The notes beneath the pieces are model-generated. The model had not been told where the DNA came from. It saw only the letters and a program-made list of their open reading frames with translations, and did no database searches. The position numbers and the translations under genes are program-made. From contig NC_089272.1 of NCBI RefSeq assembly GCF_963678975.1, forward strand, positions 57,110,713 through 57,174,712: a stretch of 64,000 nt of DNA. The letters run 5' to 3'. Source of the stretch: Dysidea avara. Taxonomy: Eukaryota; Porifera; Demospongiae; Dictyoceratida; Dysideidae. Below are positions 46,855 through 56,458 of the stretch, one piece after another (the first letter of the stretch is position 1; every line of letters starts with the position of its first letter).

Positions 46855-48978
46855 TTATGTAGAAGTTAGCAGGTGTAAGGCCAATTGTTCATCCTCAATA
46901 TAATTATTATCTGTGTCTGAAGATTCTTCCTTTTCGACATTACTTAAGCGAACAGACACTTCTTGGTCATCAGAGTCATCTGCAACTTTCTTGGGTTTGG
47001 GCTTCGACTTCAACCTCTTTGCTTTGTGTAAACTCCTAACTCTTTCTCTCTCTATTTTCTTGTCATCTTTGTCCCTTTTTTTCATCACTTGCTTGACTTT
47101 ACTAACATCTATTCCACCTTCAAAGTCCGACTCACTATCATGCTCGTCTTTGTCAGCTAAGTGGTCGCCATCATCAAACACTACGTGAGTATTTAGCTTC
47201 AGTTTCTTGTTGACAAGTTTCTTGGCCTGTGATATTTTGGAGGACATTTTTCTTTTCCTGGTTTCATTAGTGCTGTCTTCAACAATGTCTCCTGTTGGAT
47301 ACACAGTTTTCTTCAATGTCAGGAAGTCTTCGTCTTCAGTTTGTTTCTCATCTTGCCTGAAGTTAAAGGAAGTAGTACCCATTTTTGTCTCGTCAGTTTC
47401 ACTTTCAACATCCTCAGCCACCAAATCTACATCGGAATCAACATCAGAATCCCTTGTGGTAAATTTCTTTTTAGCCTTCTGTAAGAACCTTACTTTAGGT
47501 GGTTGGACCAGACCTAATGACAAGGCATACTCATTCATTGGTAGCAAATGTACATTAAATACTTCCTTGTTTGACTGCAAATAAACTGAACGGACATACG
47601 AAATAAAGCTCTTTTGGGCCCAATGTTTCATTTCACCATCCTGAGCACAGAAGGCTTCTAGTTTACCCTGAATTGGCTGAAGCTTTTTTGGGTTGACCTC
47701 AATTTTGTTAATGGGGACCTTCTTGGCCTGTAGTTGTTCAACAAACTTCTCTTCTTCTGATGGTAAAAGGAATAAAAGTGCCTGGCCATCTTTCTCAAAT
47801 CGAGCAGTCCTACCTGCTCTGTGTACATATGTATTGGCATCTTCTGGGCAGTCAGCCTGAACTACCCAATGGACAGCAGGAAAGTCTAACCCTCTTGCAG
47901 CAATATCAGTGCAAAACAGCACAGCAAACTCTCTACTACAGAAGTCATTATAAATTGCAACACGGCGCAGTTGTTTTTGCTTGCCGTAAAGTGCCATCAG
48001 TGGCACACCAGGCCTCAAGCGACGAAACGCTTCATAAGTGAACTTAACTTGCTTACAACTTGAGAAGAAGACTATTGTTTTGGATTTGGTGTGATTATGT
48101 AGGAAAGAGTACAAAACACACAACTTTTGTGGGAGCTCACAAACAATGTAACTTTGGGCTAGTTGCTTTGGTGTGATTGTTGCTGACATCTCATATGTAG
48201 AAATATACTTGGGATTCTTCAGACTAAGTCGTGCAAGATCTTGAACAGATTTTGTCTGGGTAGCAGAGTATAACAGTGTCTGTCTGTCCATAGGTAGGTT
48301 TTCAATGATAGCATTCATGGCTGTCTTAAATCCCAGATCTAATATGCGGTCAGCTTCATCCAATACCAATATCTTCAAGTTTCCACAGTCAAAGTTAGGA
48401 GTCTCATCCATGTGTTGCAGAAGTCTCCCTGGAGTGCACACAACAATGTTAGTTCTCAGAATATGGTTCTGCTCTACTTTCAAATCCTTTCCGCCAATCA
48501 CGAGCCCTCCAGAAAAGTCATGATACTTTCCCACTTTTCGTAGCACCTCAAATGTTTGATAAGCCAGTTCTCTCGTTGGAGATACAAGCAATGCCCCCAA
48601 TCCATCAAGACTACTCCATCTCTCTCTCCACAACTTCTCCAACACAGGAATTAGAAATGCTAGAGTCTTACCAGAGCCTGTCTTAGCTGCACCCAAAATA
48701 TCTTGACCACACAAACCCAGTGGAATACCTTCTCTTTGTATTAGGGTTGGTTCGTAAAATTTAGATTCTTCTAGACCACGCCTCGTTCTTTTAGAAAGCG
48801 GAATATCATCAAACCTCGTAATGTCGAGCTTGTCATCAGCTTCGAGTACGTCATATTCCGATGTAACGGTTTCTATTTCCTTAAGCTCTTTTTTCCAGGC
48901 TGGCTGTTTGCTTTCCTTAAAATGTGTTGTCTTCTTTTTGCCCTTATCACCATGGTACACGCGCGCGTGCTTCTTCAT
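46855..48978 (-). CDS. DDX10: DEAD-box RNA helicase DDX10 (Dbp4/Hca4 type)
   Basis: 707 residues in one exon; ATG at 48978. All core motifs are present: Q motif region (FYEPTLIQREG, about 74-84), AAKTGSGKT (97-105), PTRELA (134-139), TPGR (182-185), DEAD (207-210), SAT (238-240), TDIAARG (357-363) and HRAGRTAR (386-393). The C-terminal half (LGLVQPPKVRFLQK, then acidic and lysine-rich stretches) is typical of DDX10/Dbp4, which acts in the nucleolus in early 18S rRNA processing and release of U14 snoRNA. The basic N terminus and KKRDKDDKK-type tail fit nuclear targeting. It is shorter than vertebrate DDX10 (about 875). A truncated copy lies at 32315-33875. An intronless gene of this length is unusual for an animal but common in sponges. 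Confidence 0.95.
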   Translation of the reverse strand: MKKHARVYHGDKGKKKTTHFKESKQPAWKKELKEIETVTSEYDVLEADDKLDITRFDDIPLSKRTRRGLEESKFYEPTLIQREGIPLGLCGQDILGAAKTGSGKTLAFLIPVLEKLWRERWSSLDGLGALLVSPTRELAYQTFEVLRKVGKYHDFSGGLVIGGKDLKVEQNHILRTNIVVCTPGRLLQHMDETPNFDCGNLKILVLDEADRILDLGFKTAMNAIIENLPMDRQTLLYSATQTKSVQDLARLSLKNPKYISTYEMSATITPKQLAQSYIVCELPQKLCVLYSFLHNHTKSKTIVFFSSCKQVKFTYEAFRRLRPGVPLMALYGKQKQLRRVAIYNDFCSREFAVLFCTDIAARGLDFPAVHWVVQADCPEDANTYVHRAGRTARFEKDGQALLFLLPSEEEKFVEQLQAKKVPINKIEVNPKKLQPIQGKLEAFCAQDGEMKHWAQKSFISYVRSVYLQSNKEVFNVHLLPMNEYALSLGLVQPPKVRFLQKAKKKFTTRDSDVDSDVDLVAEDVESETDETKMGTTSFNFRQDEKQTEDEDFLTLKKTVYPTGDIVEDSTNETRKRKMSSKISQAKKLVNKKLKLNTHVVFDDGDHLADKDEHDSESDFEGGIDVSKVKQVMKKRDKDDKKIERERVRSLHKAKRLKSKPKPKKVADDSDDQEVSVRLSNVEKEESSDTDNNYIEDEQLALHLLTST

Positions 48979-49420
48979 TTCACCCAGTGTTATTTTCTAA
49001 TCAATGCCTATCTACAATATTCCAAATAATGCCACTTTTACTAAGTGGTATGTTGATATCTGTGGGCTGATGTGTTCTCGCTTCTGAACCGCCTTACTAT
49101 AGCGAGTGTGTGTTTGTTCATGAAGAGACAGGTAAATAGTTTCCGTCTTATTTGTACCGTAGGTACGGGCCGCCCACACTTAATTTGAGTGTCAAGTACG
49201 TATCTGGCAGTATTCACTTATCAGTTGTTCATCATAGTGCACACAGTGTTTCAATGCTTAATTACCATTAGGGGCTATACTGACTATGTAATTTATTACC
49301 TTGCTATTCTCATTTCCTCTAACAATCCGCTAAGCTTACAGCCTTTCTTCCTTGCTGGAGGTGATTTTAACTTTCCTTTGATCATATTTAGGCTGCTATA
49401 ACATTGTCTGGTACACGAAT
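48979..49420. other. Upstream region of DDX10
   Basis: No gene recognised. It should contain the DDX10 promoter and 5' leader; I see no TATA-type box placed convincingly. Confidence 0.4.
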
Positions 49421-49630
49421 GTGTGTGTGTGTTGTGTCATAGTGTGTGTGTTGTGTCATAGTGTGTGTGTTGTGTCATAGTGTGTGTGTTGTGTCATAGT
49501 GTGTGTGTTGTGTCATAGTGTGTGTGTTGTGTCATAGTGTGTGTGTTGTGTCATAGTGTGTGTGTTGTGTCATAGTGTGTGTGTTGTGTCATAGTGTGTG
49601 TGTTGTGTCATAGTGTGTGTGTTGTGTCAT
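49421..49630. repeat. 19-bp minisatellite
   Basis: About eleven copies of TGTCATAGTGTGTGTGTTG in tandem, nearly identical. The last unit has TGTCATGG and is directly followed by a transposon end at 49634. Confidence 0.95.
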
Positions 49631-49633
49631 GGA

Positions 49634-50598
49634 CAGACCTCTCAACTCTCACGGTTTAACTGTGAGACTCAAGTTTTTAGCCTCTTCTCAAGGTCTCACG
49701 GTCAGGTACCAATTTCTCAAGGTCACGCTCTGGATCTCGAGGTTTTCGCTTGTAAACAAAACTCAAACCCACAATTGAAAACATTTTGTCAACTTAATAT
49801 ATGAAATAGTACTCGCATGATAAATATTTAAACTTTATGGTGCTCAAATCAATAAAAGACTGGAGCCAATCTGTAGCCCAATGTCGTATTACAGCATGGT
49901 AAGGTGACTTCTCAAATTTGTTTAGTATTAACTAGCATTAATCAACTATAAATGGACTTGGTTATGAATGTAGAAGGCGGGAAATATATCATGTGCCAGG
50001 GCAGAGGCCAGATTTGGACCTAGTGAAAGGATTAGTGATTAGTGATATCTACAATCAGCGGTGGAGGAAGTAGTTGATATGAGGGGGGGCTGACCAGGCA
50101 CTACATTGCCTCTGGTTTGGTAAGGTGAGACCAAAAAAAAAAAAAAAGGTCACAACCAGCTACATCTTTATAGCTGATAAATTACATAAAAATCCTTACA
50201 TAGCTTGCTACACATAGCTCTAATACTGTGACTGCTTTATTAGAGTGACTGCTCTATTAGAGTATCTCGATCTTTATCAAGGTTTTCAGCCCCACTCCAA
50301 GAAGGATACCTTTGGCATGATATCATCGCCTATGTCTACAATCATCACAAAGATAGGCATAAAGCTGAATAGCAGATTTATGACTCCACCGTGCTTGGAA
50401 TTCCAGGTTGCTTAGATTCTGTGTGTAGATTAACATCATAGAGCATAGAAATAAGCTGCAAATAACAGCAGTATGCAGTATAGCTAGTTCATGCTTGTTG
50501 ATATTTTTAATCAATAAAATGTGTGTGTGCATGAACCCCATTGTTGCATGAGGCTGGGATGTCTCAAGGTTAACCCTAGTTCCAAGTTGAGAGGTCTG
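49634..50598. mobile_element. 965-bp element with 14-bp ends, inserted beside the minisatellite
   Basis: CAGACCTCTCAACT at 49634 is inverted at 50585-50598 (AGTTGAGAGGTCTG). CATGG lies just outside both ends, and GT-rich sequence continues on the right, as if the element had landed in the minisatellite. CTCAAGGTCTCACGG words fill the left part. No transposase frame. The ends fit hAT-like elements, but an exact 8-bp duplication is not visible. Confidence 0.65.
50056..50310 (+). repeat. Dispersed repeat R, copy 2
   Basis: CAGCGGTGGAGGAAGTAGTT, CTCTGGTTTGGTAAGGTGAG, an A-run and GACTGCTCTATTAGAGTATC with TTCAGCCCCACTCCAA are collinear with 1714-2020. It lies inside the element at 49634-50598, so it is a nested insertion. 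Confidence 0.75.
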
Positions 50599-50700
50599 CA
50601 TGGTGTGTGTGTGTGTGTTTAGTTTAGCATATGAAGAAGTTTGCTACATGGAACCATAGATATTCTACCCACTGGTCGGTAGAATATCTATGATGGAACC

Positions 50701-50982
50701 AAGGGGTGGCACTCCAACATCTCCTGTTCATCCTCGGTCAAAGTGGTCAAACTCAAAAAATAAGCCTTGACTTTTTACTAAAATTTACGCACAACCATTG
50801 ATTGAATTTCTGTATATTTTAGTAAAATTATGTTCATGTTGCTATTCTAAAAGTATCGATCATGGTTTACGCTTTGCAAATCACACTTGTCCTTTGACCA
50901 GCTGCAAAATTCTAGTTTGACTTGACTCATTTTGACCGAGGACGAAGATCGGAGTACAGAATATATTGGAGTGCCACCCCTT
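50701..50982. mobile_element. 282-bp MITE with 17-bp perfect ends
   Basis: AAGGGGTGGCACTCCAA at 50701-50717 is exactly inverted at 50966-50982. The arms continue with TCCTCGGTCAAA near the left and TTTGACCGAGGA near the right. A separate hairpin (CCATAGATATTCTACC and its inverse) lies just before, at 50652-50694. Non-coding. Confidence 0.8.
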
Positions 50983-51552
50983 TGTGGAATGGACGTTGTA
51001 CTTAATCACGGAAACAACTGAACTTTTCACAAACTATACTGCAAAACTAATACACAATGTTTTTGTTTCATCGTAACACTAATGTAGTGAAGGTTCATGA
51101 TTGTCAAGAGGTCAAAATAGTTTCAGAGCGTTCCCTTCCAAATATCTGCCATTCAGAAAAGTAAGTGATTTTCAACCTTAAAATGGCGTGTTTAATTTTG
51201 GTCTGGAATCTGAGGTATCTATCACGTGTCGCAGGTTATTACACCTTTTATTACATTCCCGTGAAACATCCAATTCAAAATGTATGGGGAAAATTGCTAC
51301 ACTCGGTCGATTTAGGACATTTTGACATTCCGTGGATTGGACTTCTGGCATCATTGTACTCGCAGAGAGTTGTTCTACACGTATCACTCTTGGAAAGTTA
51401 AATAAACAGACTTAAGGTAGGCGGCGGTACACAATAATTAATTTAATTTTAAATGGTTTTCCAATTGAAATGCATTGGACATGCCTGTTCCAGTTGGCAT
51501 TTTGCCATAAACAAAAGTATAGCAAATGTCCCCAAACTTCTTGATATGTGAG

Positions 51553-51707
51553 GCAGAATAGCCAAGTGGCTAGAGCATTGTCCCGGTAATTAAAAGTTTC
51601 TAGGTTCAATGCCAATTTGGTGTTGTTGATTTCTTGAGCAAGAAACTCTACTCACATTGCTCCTACCAGTATACCCAGCTGTATATTGGGGACCTGGTCA
51701 CACCATG
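51553..51707 (+). mobile_element. tRNA-derived SINE
   Basis: It has an A-box-like TAGCCAAGTGGC (51559-51570) and a B-box-like GGTTCAATGCC (51603-51613) at tRNA spacing. The body continues TTGAGCAAGAAACTCTACTC with ACATTGCTCC and ends GGGGACCTGG. The head does not fold as an intact tRNA, and a conserved non-tRNA body follows, so it is a SINE and not a tRNA gene. A related body is at 23341-23470. Confidence 0.7.
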
Positions 51708-52286
51708 GATTAACGTAATATAATACAGTATACACTGATCACAAACCAACTGCAGACATTATTGAAGTGTAGACAGATGCATGTACACAGAGCCCGAAAT
51801 TATGGTCAGACATCTGCCATTTTCGGTTAATGTCTGAACACTTAGAAAAACTTTGTACAGTACTATTGAGTATGTCCGACCAAATAACAGGATTTGTCAG
51901 ATCATTTCCAAAATGTATACGTATTATTTCATGCCCTGATGTACATGTGTGGTAATAGTGTTGACCAGGTGAGAGAGAGCTAACTATACAGTGCATGGTG
52001 TGTGCAACGAATCTGTGTCAAAAGCTACTCTATTATAATACTTCACACACACCACAGAGAAACGATTTTATCACTGACATAAATTATATAAAATAATTAT
52101 ATAATATGCACACACAAGTATACATACACAGTAAAGTATATTTTATGTATTCATATAACAGGCAATACATTAATGCATGTACATATACATCTTGGATATA
52201 GACATTACAATGAAGGTACTACAATGTAATATTATGACTGAGCTTTATCATGCAGTACAACACAAAGTAAAGATGTGTATTAACAA

Positions 52287-54848
52287 TTACATAATACAGT
52301 TTGCACCAGCTGATTTTGCACTTTTGGAACAAGGAAACCATCGTAGTATTGCAGTTGATAAAATTGCCATTAATAAACAGCAATAAAAGGTAAAACCCAA
52401 AGCCGCTTTATCTAATCCAAGCCGATACTGATTAAAATCATTTCTGCAGTAAACGTCATTTGTGACACAGATCCAGGAGTATGTGCCTAATACTTGAAAC
52501 AGCAATAAGGGTACTAGTGCTAGTTGAGCAAATAGCCGCAATATAACCAGAATGGGATACAAAAAGAATCCCACACCAGCGCAGGTCACATCTGCCGCCA
52601 TTATCACAATATTGTCTTGTTCATCAATGTCAGTATACAATCCTTCTGGCCTGAGGTCAACAAAGGAACCGAGAAAACCCTTCTGTTTATTTTCATCATC
52701 ATCATCACTGCCAGATGTTAACCCTAAATGTGAGGAATTAGAATTAGTATCTTCTTTAGCAACAACTGAACTCTGTACTTTTGTATCTGTGGCAGGGGAT
52801 TTATGGTCAGTTGCATCTTTGTGCTTAACAATGGAAGATTTCTGATTAGTAACCTTTGTAGTAGTGTCTGTTACTTCATGCTTTGCATTCAACTTGGTGC
52901 TCTTTGCTTTTCCAGAACTTTTAGCAACCCTAGTATCTTCATTCTGAGTAAAATCCTCTAAATCAGAGTCTTCATCTGAAAAGTCAGGTTCGATAACAAT
53001 CGTGGGTAATTCTGCTGCACCATCATAAGAAGAAGCTTGTAACAATGGTTGAGCTTCTGATTCCACATTACTCTCATCACCAGTGTTTGTTCCATTTTCA
53101 GCATCTCCAAGAATGTCAACAAAAGCAGGAAGTGTATGACTGTCATCCTCAATAGCAGCCCCCACAGAGTACACCTTGTAAAATTCAAGCCATAAAAAGT
53201 TTTCATAGTGTTTTAAACGTTGCAGTGTTTTACGATCAGCAGAAGAAAGAGTTCTGGTCTGTGATTTTTTAGCTTTACCTTTAGCATTAGAAGATCTTTT
53301 TTTCTTTGGTAGCGATTCTTCGAATTCGATTAACTGCATCTTCTTCATTGACCCAGAAAGTGTTGATTTGTTTAATGTGGCAGTATTTGTAAAATTTCTT
53401 GCTGCTGAGGTGTCAGTTTTATTCATTAACCTTTTGGATACGTCATTTTTTGGAAGTGGTGTATTCTGCAGCTGAACTGCATTTTCAAGCATTCCCTGTA
53501 GTGACAATTCAGGTGGGCCTTGATTTGATACCATGGCATCCACAGCATCCATTGCTGTTTCAGTAGGATTTTCCTTAACCGTGGACACTAATTCAGTTGC
53601 CTTGTCTAGCATTGATGATGTTGTCGGGTTTGATTCAACAGCAGAAACAGCAAGCTCCATTGCTTTACTACTCAATAATTCCACTGGATCTTCCCTAGCT
53701 GCTTCCATACCCGCTTCTGCCAAGTCCAGCGCTGTTGATAACATTGATCTGTTAGCTTTCTGTTGTGTCTTGTCTGAGTTCTGCATCTGTTTTGATATGA
53801 TATTGTCAGCTACACCCACAGATGCTGCAAGTAAGGCTTCACTAGGGTTCTCCTTCACAGCAGCTACAAATTCCACAGACTTTGCAAGAATTGATGAGGC
53901 TTGGTTAGGTTGTGTCTTATCATCGACAACCTCCATTGCTTTAGTAAGCATCACATCTGCAGGGTTTTCCTGTATCACTTTGGCACCGCTGGCAGCCAAA
54001 TCTGTCAGTAGAGAACCAGCAGCAGTTTGCTTGGCTGCTTCTACTTTTTCTTCAAGTGGCTTCACAACTTTACTAAGTATAGAATCTTGCCTTGCCATAT
54101 CTATCAATTCTGTTGCTTTTTGCAGCATTGTTGGCTTAGATTCAGCATTGTCATCATCGTTGTCATCATCATCGTCATCATTGTCAGTTTCAGCACTACC
54201 ATCTTGCAATACTTCTAACTTACGCGTCACTGCATTGTTCACAGATGCCATTGTCTTTGTAAGTATCGTATCTATGGGATTCTCCTTCATCTGCTTAATC
54301 CCATCATCGACTACTTGCAGAGTCTCCACCCCGTCATCTATGATATCCAAAGTTTTAGTGAGCATCGATTTCACTGGTATCTTCATGGCTGCTTGAGCTC
54401 CTGCTTCAACCGAGTCAATTGTTCTCTCTAAAAATGAAGTAGCATGTTCTTGAGTCTCTGAAGATTGCGATGACACTTTAGTTTGGTATTTTTCTGGGTG
54501 CCTAGCTCTGTCTTTGAATCTCCAGAATTTATATGCATCCCAAATTGTGAGTACAACAAAACCAACAAACCAGATGAATAAACCGATGATGATAACACTT
54601 CGATAGTAGACTCGGTGCAATATGGGACATCTACAAGTGGAAGAATTTTCTTCCCTAGAATTGCCGCCAACAATCGAATTGAAACCAGTAAGGAATACAT
54701 AAAAGCAAAATAATATACTCAAACCAAGAATTAACTGAGGATCATTCAGAGCCCCGGAAAGTACTCGTTTCCAGTTTTGGAATTGCTCTTTTGTCTTTTC
54801 TCCAATGGAGTCAATCTTGTCTCTTGCTTTGGTAACTCCAGATTCAAC
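52287..54848 (-). CDS. Four-pass membrane protein, family B (B2), main exon
   Basis: The coding frame runs from a splice acceptor (CACCGTTTAG, cut before 54848) to the TAA at 52287-52289, 853 codons, with no ATG near its 5' end, so it needs an upstream exon. It opens with WKRVLSGALNDPQLILGLSI, matching B1's LKGILSEALGDTPFKVAL. Segment 1 and the loop with CRC...HRVYYRS lead to segment 2 (VIIIGLFIWFVGFVVLTIW). A loop of over 550 residues follows, with a D/N run and repeated ENPxxxxLxKAMExV-like units, then Lys/Ser-rich and acidic stretches. Segment 3 (LALVPLLLFQVLGTYSWICV) with a loop ICVTNDVYC and segment 4 (LGFTFYCCLLMAILSTAIL) end the protein. It shares plan and cysteines with B1. Function unknown. 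Confidence 0.85.
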   Translation of the reverse strand, partial: VESGVTKARDKIDSIGEKTKEQFQNWKRVLSGALNDPQLILGLSILFCFYVFLTGFNSIVGGNSREENSSTCRCPILHRVYYRSVIIIGLFIWFVGFVVLTIWDAYKFWRFKDRARHPEKYQTKVSSQSSETQEHATSFLERTIDSVEAGAQAAMKIPVKSMLTKTLDIIDDGVETLQVVDDGIKQMKENPIDTILTKTMASVNNAVTRKLEVLQDGSAETDNDDDDDDNDDDNAESKPTMLQKATELIDMARQDSILSKVVKPLEEKVEAAKQTAAGSLLTDLAASGAKVIQENPADVMLTKAMEVVDDKTQPNQASSILAKSVEFVAAVKENPSEALLAASVGVADNIISKQMQNSDKTQQKANRSMLSTALDLAEAGMEAAREDPVELLSSKAMELAVSAVESNPTTSSMLDKATELVSTVKENPTETAMDAVDAMVSNQGPPELSLQGMLENAVQLQNTPLPKNDVSKRLMNKTDTSAARNFTNTATLNKSTLSGSMKKMQLIEFEESLPKKKRSSNAKGKAKKSQTRTLSSADRKTLQRLKHYENFLWLEFYKVYSVGAAIEDDSHTLPAFVDILGDAENGTNTGDESNVESEAQPLLQASSYDGAAELPTIVIEPDFSDEDSDLEDFTQNEDTRVAKSSGKAKSTKLNAKHEVTDTTTKVTNQKSSIVKHKDATDHKSPATDTKVQSSVVAKEDTNSNSSHLGLTSGSDDDDENKQKGFLGSFVDLRPEGLYTDIDEQDNIVIMAADVTCAGVGFFLYPILVILRLFAQLALVPLLLFQVLGTYSWICVTNDVYCRNDFNQYRLGLDKAALGFTFYCCLLMAILSTAILRWFPCSKSAKSAGANCIM

Positions 54849-55290
54849 CTAAACGGTGATGAAATGTAATCAAATGTAAACAATACCATATTTAGGAATT
54901 TTCCATAAAATTTAATGTTTTGAGTACAACCCTTAAAGTTTTTCTCTTAAAATATTTACCACATGCAAGCGATTTACAAACTGGTTGTGCACAAGATTTA
55001 TCTGACATCATTATGTGCCCAAGTTAGACTCAAACAAATAGTGATATTTATGTAGCATTCAGATTTTCTTTAACAATTAATGACTTTGCCATATTACTAT
55101 GTTAACTTGATGCCATATACGTAGCATGGTTTTTATAGCATGACACAATAATTGTATTACACATTCGCTAATATTAAATCCATGCCACAATAAAAAATGT
55201 GCATTGCCAGAAGTTACATGATGTGGATTGGTCCATTACAGGAAGATAGATTCACCCAACCAATGCTGTGTATCGTTCATTACAGTTGTA

Positions 55291-55380
55291 CTGTATAGTA
55301 AGGGTCATGAGGTTTGAGTTTTTTTATCACCCAAAAAGCAGCCTCAATTCTCCTTCATAACATCTTGGCACATGTAGGGT
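55291..55380 (+). repeat. Dispersed repeat, GTATAGTAGGGAC family, short copy
   Basis: TGTACTGTATAGTAAGGGTC, then ATCACCCAAAAAGCAGCCTC and TTCATAACATCTTGGCA, match the first third of 5464-5660. Confidence 0.6.
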
Positions 55381-56124
55381 CATTGCACTTCGGGTTTTCA
55401 GTAAATGATAGTTAAGGCGCTGGTTTTATTGTAATTATCATATTGACAGGATTGGTTTTAGAGGCGCTTCTTGTACTGTTTTTCCTTTTTATGCAGTATA
55501 AACAGGTGACACATAGTGAAAAAGAGGCGGAATCACCATTATACTTCGTGTAAGTAGGCTGTTCATTTTGTCTTAAGTGAAAACATATCTTTTCTTGTTT
55601 ATATCTAGAACTGCCAATACAGCCTGTACAAAATCACTGCATATTACTGAATAGACAATAATCTTTGAACAAAGTAACACTTTTACTGATGATAGAGATC
55701 TGCTGATAGGTGTTGAGAGCTGTTAATAGGTGTTGAATAACGTAAAACTTTTGCTCTTACCAATGTGTGGATGCTCTATAATACACAGTGATTTTGACTG
55801 AAGGTGTCCTAGTTAGACACTCTCCCTCCCTATTTTTATTATGTACTCTTGGTGACAGCCATTTTATCTTGATAATTGATATTATCTCGGTAATGATATG
55901 ACATCATAGGACTGTGTTTTAAACACAATTTTATGTATTTGTTGGCATAAAATTATGTTAGGTCAGAAATTTTATCACTTCCAACTAGTTTGACACCTTT
56001 CCATAATTTTTCCATCTGACTGTAATTGATTTACAATAGAGTACAAAGATTTACTACTATTAACTCGATAAGCAAATTTATTATTTATGATAGGTGATTT
56101 AGGTATCTAGATAATCTTTTATCT

Positions 56125-56427
56125 AAACAAGTGCATAGAAAAATTTGGAATTTTCAACTACAGTAGGGACCATAGCACATCGATAAAAAGTACTGAAACA
56201 AGTTGGAGTAGTGCACGATATTAAATCACAGTAAAACAAAAAGAAGTGTAATATCCCTACTGTGCTCAAGATACCATAATGGAAATGCACAGTAGGGATA
56301 TAACACTTCTTATTGTTTCACTGTGATTTAATATCGTGCACTACTCCAACTTGTTTCAGTACTTTTTATCGATGTGCTATGGTCCCTACTCTAGCTGAAA
56401 ATTCCAAATTTTTCTGTGTACTTGTTT
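56125..56427. mobile_element. Fold-back MITE, family F, copy 2
   Basis: Arms of about 140 bp are inverse: TAAACAAGTGCATAGAAAAA, AGTACTGAAACAAGTTGGAG, TAGTGCACGATATTAAATCA and AATATCCCTACTGTGC. The order matches 7916-8218. The two copies differ in arm details, so each arm pair has stayed more similar to itself than to the other copy. Confidence 0.85.
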
Positions 56428-56458
56428 GTTAACTTTTTGTAATAGTAATTATTATGAC

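Larger units (their letters stand above)
28364..48428. other. Tandem segmental duplication, copy 1 at 28364-33875 and copy 2 at 34346-48428
   Basis: Copy 2 begins inside gene A (ATTACTCAAATAGCTC at 34352, matching 28367) and copy 1 ends inside DDX10 (codon about 189, 33875). Matching blocks run in order: 28367-29640 with 34352-35490, 29880-30300 with about 45360-45850, 31130-31620 with 46480-46880, and the DDX10 parts. The junction is occupied by repeat H. Copy 2 is longer because of about 10 kb of extra sequence including satellite array 2. Confidence 0.8.

Noticed and set aside
51553-51626. A functional tRNA gene
   Set aside because: A and B boxes exist, but the stems do not pair and a SINE body follows.
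53533-54396. 287-residue plus-strand frame, serine/alanine/threonine-rich
   Set aside because: Antisense shadow of the repetitive B2 loop.
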